From the NCBI RefSeq assembly GCF_015319165.1, contig NZ_JADIVZ010000017.1, positions 17,764 through 81,763 of the forward strand: a stretch of 64,000 nt of DNA. Direction: 5' to 3'. Both the position numbers and the translations under genes were made by a program. Under the pieces are notes generated by a model. The model made no database searches, was not told where the DNA came from, and saw only the letters and a program-made list of their open reading frames with translations. The first letter of the stretch is position 1. Each line of letters starts with the position of its first letter. Positions 25,650 to 34,605 of the stretch are shown piece after piece. Source of the DNA: Nocardioides acrostichi. Lineage in GTDB: Bacteria; Actinomycetota; Actinomycetes; Propionibacteriales; Nocardioidaceae.

Positions 25650-25787
25650 TCAGACGCTCAGGCTCTTGCGACCCTTGCGCCGACGCGAGCTCAGGATGGC
25701 CCGACCGGCGCGCGTGCGCATGCGCAGTCGGAAACCGTGCACCTTGTGGCGACGACGGTTGTTCGGCTGGTACGTACGCTTGCTCAC
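25650..25787 (-). CDS. rpmH: 50S ribosomal protein L34
   Basis: It is 45 aa, starting at GTG 25787 with GGGAAG upstream. The sequence begins MSKRTYQPNNRRRHKVHGFR and ends with RRRKGRKSLSV, the full L34 pattern. It heads the leftward operon with rnpA, yidD, yidC, jag and rsmG, and its promoter must lie in the oriC region to the right. Confidence 0.97.
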   Translation of the reverse strand: MSKRTYQPNNRRRHKVHGFRLRMRTRAGRAILSSRRRKGRKSLSV

Positions 25788-26345
25788 GGCACTTCCCTAC
25801 TCACTGACCCGGCTGTGCCGGGTCGCCTATTCGATGGTCATGGTGCGACTGGGTGCGTGCACGCACATCGCGCGGCGCCGGAGCGCCGAGGAGGTCCGGC
25901 GTGGCGACCGCGCAGACATGGACGCCACGCCTACGCTGACACACACCCCCAACACCACGCTTCGCTGGAGCGAAGGCGCAGGCTGACGGCAGTGACCGGC
26001 CAACGGTACGCGGCTGCGTCGAAGAGGGTCAAACCGTGCTCCACCCCGCGGCCGGCCTCCTGGCCCTCCCCCTGTGGAGAACATCTTGCTCGGGCGAGTG
26101 CGAGGGGTTAGGTTCGCCCGACACCACGACATCGTGGCCCGGCGAGACCCCAATGGTCTGGCGCGGGCCGGATCGGGCGACGCCGCGGCTTCGAAAACGC
26201 TCCTGACCTGCACCGAAGCATGCGGGACGGGCCTCGGGGTGCGACCCGCCCAGCAGTACTCGCACGGCCACGGAGCCTGGTCCACAACCTGTGGAGCAGC
26301 CTGTGGAGAACAACTGACGATCATCCGGGAGAGGTGGCAGCAGGC
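25788..26345. other. oriC, rpmH-dnaA part
   Basis: This 558-bp gap between divergent rpmH and dnaA has no credible gene. It carries DnaA-box-like 9-mers: TGTGGAGAA at 26073-26081, TGGTCCACA at 26278-26286, TGTGGAGCA at 26290-26298 and TGTGGAGAA at 26302-26310. The last three are packed at steps of 12 bp just before dnaA, suggesting dnaA autoregulation as well as origin function. Promoters for rpmH and dnaA must also be here but are not clearly readable. Confidence 0.8.
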
Positions 26346-27785
26346 GTGGACGACGGCGCGCAGCAGGCCCAGACATTGGCTCAGGCCTGGCGTGACGTGG
26401 TCGGCGGCCTCGAACCCAAGCAGCGCGCCTGGCTGCGAGCCAGCGAGCCGGTCACGATGCACGGCACGACCGCGATCATCGCGGTCCCCAACGACTTCAC
26501 CCGTCATCAGGTCGAGGGTCGCTTGCGCCCGCAACTCGAGGACTCGCTCTCCGTGGCGTTCGACCACGAGGTGCGCATCGCCGTGACCGTCACACCCGAG
26601 CTCGACGAGGAAGAGTCGGCCCCGGCAGACGAGGGCAATATATCGACATATCAACAGATCGATGAATCTTCCTCCTCCGTGCCCGCCGACGAGAACCCAC
26701 CCCTCGCCGACGTCGTCAGCCTCGAACAGCGCACCAGCGCCCACGAGGCACGCCTGAACCCGAAGTACTCGTTCGAGACGTTCGTCATCGGATCCTCCAA
26801 CCGCTTCCCGCACGCCGCCGCCGTCGCCGTCGCCGAAGCACCGGGCAAGGCCTACAACCCGCTGCTCGTCTACGGCGACTCCGGGCTCGGCAAGACGCAT
26901 CTCCTCCACGCCATCGGCCACTACGTCCGCAGCCTCTACAGCGGATCCCGCGTGCGCTACGTCTCCAGCGAGGAGTTCACCAACGAGTTCATCAACGCCA
27001 TCCGCGACGACCGGCAGGACCGCTTCAAGCGGCGCTACCGCGAGGTCGACGTCCTGCTCATCGACGACATCCAGTTCCTCGAGGGCAAGACACAGACCCA
27101 GGAGGAGTTCTTCCACACCTTCAACACCCTGCACAACGCGAACAAGCAGATCGTGCTGACCTCCGACCGCGCCCCCAAGCGACTCGAAGCCCTCGAGGAC
27201 CGACTGCGCAACCGCTTCGAGTGGGGCTTGATCACCGACGTCCAGCCCCCCGACCTCGAGACCCGCATCGCGATCCTGCGCAAGAAGGCCGCGATGGACC
27301 GCCTCACCGCGCCGCCCGACGTCTTGGAGTTCATCGCCTCCAAGATCCAGACGAACATCCGCGAACTCGAGGGGGCGCTCATCCGGGTCACGGCCTTCGC
27401 CAACCTCAACCGCCAAGAGGTCGACATGACCCTGGCCAGCATCGTGTTGAAGGATCTCATCCCCGAGGGCGCCGAACCCGAGATCACCGCCGGCCTCATC
27501 ATTGCCCAGACCGCGGCGTACTTCGGTCTCTCCATCGACGAGCTGACCGGCCCCAGCCGCGGCAGACATCTGGTGATGGCGCGCCAGATCGCCATGTACC
27601 TCTGTCGCGAGCTCACCGACCTCTCCCTGCCCAAGATCGGCGCCCAGTTCGGCAACCGCGACCACACGACAGTCATGTACGCCGATCGCAAGATCAACAC
27701 CCTGCTCGCCGAACGCCGGGCGGTGTTCAACCAGGTCAGCGAGCTCACGAACCGGATCAAGGTGCAGGCCCGCCAGTCAGGGTGA
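26346..27785 (+). CDS. dnaA: Chromosomal replication initiator protein DnaA
   Basis: It is a 479-aa AAA+ initiator. Domain I is residues 1-90 (TLAQAWRDVV and on). Domain II is a short acidic linker. Domain III begins with NPKYSFETFVIG and has Walker A (YGDSGLGKTHLLHAIG), Walker B (VLLIDDIQFLEGK) and sensor/arginine-finger region (LEDRLRNRFEWGL). Domain IV ends with FGNRDHTTVMYADRKI, the DnaA-box recognition helix. GTG 26346 has GAGGTGG about ten bases upstream; GTG 26334 is an alternative. The codons of domain II include an unusual AT-rich patch (26638-26674). Confidence 0.97.
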   Translation: MDDGAQQAQTLAQAWRDVVGGLEPKQRAWLRASEPVTMHGTTAIIAVPNDFTRHQVEGRLRPQLEDSLSVAFDHEVRIAVTVTPELDEEESAPADEGNISTYQQIDESSSSVPADENPPLADVVSLEQRTSAHEARLNPKYSFETFVIGSSNRFPHAAAVAVAEAPGKAYNPLLVYGDSGLGKTHLLHAIGHYVRSLYSGSRVRYVSSEEFTNEFINAIRDDRQDRFKRRYREVDVLLIDDIQFLEGKTQTQEEFFHTFNTLHNANKQIVLTSDRAPKRLEALEDRLRNRFEWGLITDVQPPDLETRIAILRKKAAMDRLTAPPDVLEFIASKIQTNIRELEGALIRVTAFANLNRQEVDMTLASIVLKDLIPEGAEPEITAGLIIAQTAAYFGLSIDELTGPSRGRHLVMARQIAMYLCRELTDLSLPKIGAQFGNRDHTTVMYADRKINTLLAERRAVFNQVSELTNRIKVQARQSG

Positions 27786-28150
27786 GCCCGAGCATCTACT
27801 CGAGCACTGTGGACGGCTGGTCCCGGAACCTACGAACTACACGGGGAGGATCTGTGGAGGAGTCGCCGCGACCGTGCAGGTTCCCCGGCGCCGTGCACAC
27901 CGAGAGCCCGCCCCTCCCCTGTGATTCCACAGCCCCTGTGCACCTCGATTGAGCCTTGCCACCTGCGCAAACGGACCTCCTCCACAGTTTCCACCGCTCC
28001 TACTCCCACCACTGGCCCCTACTCATCCCTCGAGACCTGCACACCTCTGCTCGATCGCGAACAGGGGAAAACCACCCTGGCGCTCCCTCAGTGCCACGAG
28101 CGCGTGGCAGGATTCGACTCCCACCTCGACAAGCGAAGGATTCGACTGAA
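27786..28150. other. oriC, dnaA-dnaN part
   Basis: This 365-bp gap is the usual actinobacterial oriC. No gene is seen. DnaA-box-like 9-mers are TGTGGACGG (27808-27816), TGTGGAGGA (27853-27861), GATTCCACA (27923-27931), TGTGCACCT (27937-27945) and TCCTCCACA (27978-27986), in both orientations. All are degenerate relative to TTGTCCACA. No strongly AT-rich unwinding stretch stands out. Confidence 0.8.
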
Positions 28151-29284
28151 GTGAAGTTCCGCGTCGAACGCGACGTCCTGGCCGACGCCGTCGCCTGGGC
28201 AGCGCGAAGCCTGCCGCTTCGTCCCAGTGCCCCCGTGCTCGCCGGACTCCTCATCGAGGCAGGAGGCGACGGACTCGTGCTCTCCTCCTTCGACTACGAG
28301 ACCTCCGCTCGCGCCACGCTCGAGGCCGAGGTGCTGGAGGCCGGCCGTGCGCTCGTCAGCGGTCGGCTGCTCGCCGACATCTGCCGAAGTCTGCCCGCCA
28401 AGCCGGTCGAGCTCTCGCTCGAGGAAGCCCGGGTCTCACTGACTTGTGGCTCGGCCCGCTTCAGCCTCCAGACGATGCCGGTCGACGACTACCCCTCGTT
28501 GCCCACCATGCCCGCCGCCACGGGCACCGTCGACAGCGATCTCTTCGCTCATGCCGTCCAGCAGGCGGTCACCGCGGCCGGCCGCGACGACATGCTCCCC
28601 GTGCTCACCGGTGTGCGGCTGGAGATCGACGGAGACAGCGTCTCGCTGCTCGCCACCGACCGCTTCCGACTCTCCCTGCGCGAGTTGGTGTGGCGCCCAG
28701 GCACGCCCGACGAGACCCTCGCCGCCCTGGTGCCCGCCAAGGTGCTCGCCGACACGGCGAAGTCACTGACCGCCGGCAGCCAGGTCACCATCGCGCTCTC
28801 CGCAGGTGGCAGCGGTGAGGGGCTCATCGGTTTCGAGGGAGCCGGGCGCGGCGGAGTGCGCCGCACCACCACCCGGCTGCTCGACGGCGAGTTCCCGAAG
28901 GTCCGCAGCCTCTTCCCGACCGAGCACCTCACCACGGCGAGGGTCGAGAAGGCCGCCCTCATCGAGTCGGTCAAGCGCGTCGCTCTCGTCGCCGAGCGCA
29001 ACACCGCCGTGCAGCTCGCCTTCACCGACGGCGTGCTCACGCTCGACGCGGGTTCGGGCGACGAGGCGCAGGCTTCGGAGTCGGTCGAGACCCAGATGAC
29101 CGGTGAGGACCTCACCACCGGGTTCAATCCCCAATTCCTGCTCGACGGCCTCTCGGCGATCGACGAGGACACCGTCGAATTGGCGTTCACGCAGGCCTCG
29201 AAGCCGGTGGTCATCACCGGAGTCGGCGCCGACGACGACCCCGGGTTCCGCTACCTGCTGATGCCTCGGCGCCTGTTGTCGTGA
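28151..29284 (+). CDS. dnaN: DNA polymerase III subunit beta (sliding clamp)
   Basis: It is a 377-aa ring clamp giving the polymerase its processivity. It has three repeated clamp domains. It starts MKFRVERDVLADAVAWAARS from GTG 28151 with GAAGGA upstream. Typical segments are MPVDDYPSLPTMP, GVRLEIDGDSVSLLATDRFRLS and the C-terminal YLLMPRRL that lines the partner-binding pocket. It is directly downstream of oriC and upstream of gnd and recF. Confidence 0.96.
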   Translation: MKFRVERDVLADAVAWAARSLPLRPSAPVLAGLLIEAGGDGLVLSSFDYETSARATLEAEVLEAGRALVSGRLLADICRSLPAKPVELSLEEARVSLTCGSARFSLQTMPVDDYPSLPTMPAATGTVDSDLFAHAVQQAVTAAGRDDMLPVLTGVRLEIDGDSVSLLATDRFRLSLRELVWRPGTPDETLAALVPAKVLADTAKSLTAGSQVTIALSAGGSGEGLIGFEGAGRGGVRRTTTRLLDGEFPKVRSLFPTEHLTTARVEKAALIESVKRVALVAERNTAVQLAFTDGVLTLDAGSGDEAQASESVETQMTGEDLTTGFNPQFLLDGLSAIDEDTVELAFTQASKPVVITGVGADDDPGFRYLLMPRRLLS

Positions 29285-29383
29285 CCACCCACTCCTGACC
29301 GCGGACGACCGGCGCTGCGTACCGCTGGCTACCGTGGCCGCGTCACCGAAGGATCTGCCGCCAGCGCTAGAAGGAGCCGCCCC

Positions 29384-30280
29384 ATGCATCTCGGTCTCGT
29401 CGGTCTCGGAAAGATGGGTGGCAACATGCGCACCCGCTTGCGCAACGCCGGGCACACGGTCGTGGGCTACGACCGCAACCAGGATCTCTCCGACTCCACC
29501 TCGTTGGCCGACATGGTCGATCAACTCCCGGAGCCGAAGGTCGTGTGGGTGATGGTGCCGGCCGGGGATCCGACGCATGGCACGATCGATGAGCTCAAGG
29601 GGCTCCTGGGCGAAGGTGACCTGGTCATCGATGGCGGCAACTCGCGCTACACCGACGACCAGGCCCACGCAGCGCAACTGGCAGAGCGTGGCATCGGCTT
29701 CGTCGACTGCGGCGTCTCCGGCGGAGTCTGGGGTCTCGAGAACGGCTACGCGCTCATGTGCGGCGGGGCAGACGAGTTCGTCGCCACGGCGCAGCCGATC
29801 TTCGATGCCCTCAAGCCCGACGGCGGCGGGTTCGTGCACGCGGGGCAGAAGGCGGGCGCCGGACACTTCGCCAAGATGGTCCACAACGGCATCGAGTACG
29901 CCATGATGCAGGCCTACGCCGAGGGCTGGGAGCTGCTCGAGGCGGTCGACCTCGTCGAGAACGTGCCCGAGGTCTTCGCCTCCTGGCGCGAGGGCACCGT
30001 CATCCGATCCTGGCTGCTCGACCTGCTCACCACCGCACTCGAGGACGACCATCACCTCGAGGCGCTCGAGGGCTGGGCCGACGACTCCGGTGAAGGTCGC
30101 TGGACCGTTCAGGCCGCCATCGACCACGCCGTGCCGATGAACGCCATCGCCGCTTCGTTGTTCGCCCGCTTCGCCTCGCGACAGGACGACTCCCCGGCGA
30201 TGAAGGCGATCGCCGCGATGCGCAACCAGTTCGGCGGCCATGCGGTGCACGTCGGGCCACCCGCCGGCGCCCAGGGCTGA
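29384..30280 (+). CDS. gnd: 6-phosphogluconate dehydrogenase, decarboxylating (short type)
   Basis: It oxidises 6-phosphogluconate to ribulose-5-phosphate in the pentose-phosphate pathway. It is 298 aa, the short YqeC/NAD-type length. The N-terminal Rossmann motif is GLVGLGKMGGNM, the substrate loop is VIDGGNSRYTDD, then CGVSGGVWGLENGYALMCGG and the catalytic helix GAGHFAKMVHNGIEY with the active-site Lys. Ribosome site AGAAGGAG precedes ATG 29384. Its place between dnaN and recF is conserved in actinobacteria. Confidence 0.94.
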   Translation: MHLGLVGLGKMGGNMRTRLRNAGHTVVGYDRNQDLSDSTSLADMVDQLPEPKVVWVMVPAGDPTHGTIDELKGLLGEGDLVIDGGNSRYTDDQAHAAQLAERGIGFVDCGVSGGVWGLENGYALMCGGADEFVATAQPIFDALKPDGGGFVHAGQKAGAGHFAKMVHNGIEYAMMQAYAEGWELLEAVDLVENVPEVFASWREGTVIRSWLLDLLTTALEDDHHLEALEGWADDSGEGRWTVQAAIDHAVPMNAIAASLFARFASRQDDSPAMKAIAAMRNQFGGHAVHVGPPAGAQG

Positions 30281-30316
30281 CCGGCCGGCCCCTCACCCCA
30301 CCTGATCGCGTTCGTC

Positions 30317-31489
30317 GTGCACGTCAGTCACCTCTCGCTGTACGACTTCCGCTCCTACCCGGTAGCGGAGGTCGCGCTGGAGCCAGGCGCCACGGCGCTC
30401 GTGGGTCGCAACGGGCAGGGCAAGACGAACCTCGTCGAGGCGATCGACTACCTCTCCCGCCTCTCCTCGCACCGCGTCGCCTCCGATGCCCCCCTGGTGC
30501 GGGCGGGTGCGGAGCGAGCGGTCGTGCGTGCCGCGGTCGTGCGCGAGGGCCGGACGGCGGTGCTCGAGGTCGAGATCAACCCGGGTCGCAGCAACCGGGC
30601 CAAGGTCAACCGCTCCGCGCTGCCACGCTCACGCGAGCTCATCGGGCTGGTCCGCACGGTGCTCTTCGCACCCGACGACCTCACCCTGGTGAAGGGCGAC
30701 CCCGGTGACCGCCGACGGTTCCTCGACGATCTGCTCGTGCTGCGCGCGCCGCGGATCGCCGGCCTGCGCGCCGACTACGACCGGGTGCTGCGCCAGCGCA
30801 ACAGCCTGCTCAAGACCGCGGGGGCCGCTCGCCGGGGCAGCAGCAGTGCAGAGGGCGCACTGGCCACCCTCTCGGTCTGGGACTCACACCTGGCCTCACT
30901 CGGTGCGGAACTTCTGGTGGCACGTCTCGACCTGGTCGATGCGATGCGCCCCTACGTCGCAGCCGCGTATGCGGCGGTCGCGCGAGGAGCCGGTCGCGAC
31001 GCCGCCGATCTGGAGTACCGCCCCAGCGTCGAACTGCCCGACCAGCGTGACCTGCCCCAGGTCGAGAAGACCCTGCTGGCCGCGCTGGAGGACCGCCGTC
31101 GCGACGAGCTGGACCGCGGCGTCTCCCTCGTCGGGCCGCACCGCGACGAACTGCTTCTCACCCTGGCCACCGGGAGCGGCCCCGTCGACGTCGGCACCCG
31201 ACTGCCGGTGAAGGGCTACGCCTCGCACGGGGAGTCGTGGTCGTTCGCGCTGGCCCTGCGGCTGGCCTCCTACGACCTGCTCCGCGACGACGGCGACGAC
31301 CCGATCCTCATCCTCGACGACGTCTTCGCCGAGCTCGACTCCACGCGGCGCGACCAGCTCGCCTCTCTGGTGGCCGATGCCGAGCAGGTGCTGGTCACCG
31401 CCGCCGTGCCCGAAGACGTGCCCGCCGCACTCGCCGGACGCCGCTACACGGTGGCCGGCGGCGAGGTGCACGCCGAGGACGGGTCGTGA
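30317..31489 (+). CDS. recF: DNA replication and repair protein RecF
   Basis: It is a 390-aa SMC-like ATPase that loads RecA on gapped DNA. It starts HVSHLSLYDFRSYPVAEVAL after GTG 30317. Walker A is VGRNGQGKTNLVEAI, the ABC-type signature region is VKGYASHGESWSFALALRLA, and Walker B is PILILDDVFAELD. The start has no obvious Shine-Dalgarno. The stop overlaps the next gene start as GTGA. Confidence 0.95.
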   Translation: MHVSHLSLYDFRSYPVAEVALEPGATALVGRNGQGKTNLVEAIDYLSRLSSHRVASDAPLVRAGAERAVVRAAVVREGRTAVLEVEINPGRSNRAKVNRSALPRSRELIGLVRTVLFAPDDLTLVKGDPGDRRRFLDDLLVLRAPRIAGLRADYDRVLRQRNSLLKTAGAARRGSSSAEGALATLSVWDSHLASLGAELLVARLDLVDAMRPYVAAAYAAVARGAGRDAADLEYRPSVELPDQRDLPQVEKTLLAALEDRRRDELDRGVSLVGPHRDELLLTLATGSGPVDVGTRLPVKGYASHGESWSFALALRLASYDLLRDDGDDPILILDDVFAELDSTRRDQLASLVADAEQVLVTAAVPEDVPAALAGRRYTVAGGEVHAEDGS

Positions 31490-32085
31490 CCCAGCCCCCC
31501 GGCCAGGACGGCGAGCACGAGGATCCGGATCGCAGCCGGGATCTCGACGAGGAACTGGCCCAGGGTCCGGCAGAGGACGAGGGCGAGGAGCACCGCACCG
31601 ACGGACTCGACCTGGCCCGGCGCGCCGCCCGCTCCCTGGCCGCCGCGGGTGGCGAACCCGCCCGCAGGCGCCCGGGCCGTCGTCCGACCGGAGCGCCGAA
31701 GGCCGGACGCCGAGGCCGGCCCGACGACCGCGACCCGCAACTGCTCGACGGCAGCCTCTCCCGCCTGGTCTCCGACCGCGGCTGGGAGCTCGACCTGCGC
31801 GTGCACGGCATCTTCGGTCGCTGGCCCACCCTGGTCGGCGAGGAGATCGCCGCGCACTCGACACCGGAGACCTTCGACGACGGCCGCCTCGTCCTGCGCA
31901 CCGACTCCACCGCCTGGGCGACCCAGCTCCGGCTGCTCACACCCCAACTGATCGCCCGGCTGGCCGACGAGCTCGGCGCCGGCACCGTCGCCTCGATCGA
32001 GGTGCTCGGCCCGCACGGCCCGTCCTGGCGCAAAGGCCCCCGCAGCGTGCGCGACGGCCGCGGCCCGCGCGACACCTACGGCTAA
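31486..32085 (+). CDS. DUF721 domain protein (DciA-like)
   Basis: It is 199 aa from GTG 31486, coupled to recF. Residues 1-75 are a charged, disordered N-terminus with an RRAARSLAAAGG helix and basic PGRRPTGAPK. Residues 95-185 are the DUF721 fold (VSDRGWELDLRVHGIFGRWP, GEEIAAHSTPETF, LRTDSTAWATQLRLL, LIARLADELG). The family includes DciA, a replicative-helicase loader. The position between recF and gyrB is the standard actinobacterial one, so a replication role is likely but inferred. Confidence 0.9.
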   Translation: MTQPPGQDGEHEDPDRSRDLDEELAQGPAEDEGEEHRTDGLDLARRAARSLAAAGGEPARRRPGRRPTGAPKAGRRGRPDDRDPQLLDGSLSRLVSDRGWELDLRVHGIFGRWPTLVGEEIAAHSTPETFDDGRLVLRTDSTAWATQLRLLTPQLIARLADELGAGTVASIEVLGPHGPSWRKGPRSVRDGRGPRDTYG

Positions 32086-32248
32086 GGTCTCGGGCGTCAG
32101 CGCGCAGGCACTCAGCGGCGCCCTGGCGGGTCAAGGGACGTATGGGGCCACCACTACGGGGTCGCTCGTGCCTCTGAGCCGGGTTCTGGAGCCGCTGAGC
32201 GGCGGTCCTGAGACGACACGGACCCCTCGCCTGGGGACGACGCGTGTT

Positions 32249-32357
32249 CTGAGGCTCTCAGACCGGTATCATGGCGGGTGGGGGTCAGGCGTCGTCGACG
32301 CACACCCCCGCCATCTCGTGGTGCGATGCGCCGCCCCCTGCCCAGAAGAGGTCAGCA
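32249..32357 (+). promoter_or_regulatory. gyrB promoter and structured leader
   Basis: TATCAT (32267-32272) is a good -10. An inverted repeat CTGAG-GCT-CTCAG (32249-32261) sits just upstream in the -35 zone. The transcript would start near 32279 and contain an imperfect G-rich/C-rich hairpin: the GGCGGG-TGGGGG arm near 32274-32286 pairs with CACCCCCGCC near 32305-32315, enclosing GCGTCG/TCGACGC. The ribosome site AGAAGAGG follows. Confidence 0.5.
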
Positions 32358-34424
<2,067 letters not shown>

Positions 34425-34435
34425 CAGGAGCCACG

Positions 34436-34531
34436 ATGCACGCACGCTCGCCGCGTTGGCAGAGCTCGACGACCCGCTTCGCTCAGAGGTCGCCTTCGCT
34501 CCGCCGCCTTGCGATCGCACGCACCTCGTGA
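34436..34531 (+). CDS. Possible 31-aa peptide between gyrB and gyrA
   Basis: An ATG with a good ribosome site (ACAGGAG, five bases upstream) opens 11 bases after the gyrB stop. It reads a basic peptide starting MHARSPRWQSSTTRFAQRSP and ending at TGA 34531. There is no recognisable family and it has no hydrophobic segment. It may be a chance frame or a leader; coding is doubtful. Confidence 0.2.
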   Translation: MHARSPRWQSSTTRFAQRSPSLRRLAIARTS

Positions 34532-34605
34532 CGCCTGCCTAGATGCCTATCCGGCTATCTAATGAATCCTCTAGAAATGCTTAGAGCAACACAGAGAGAG
34601 ACATC

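Noticed and set aside
32086..32248. A riboswitch upstream of gyrB
   Set aside because: There are short GC-rich hairpins but no match to a known riboswitch core, and most of the stretch lies upstream of the likely transcription start.
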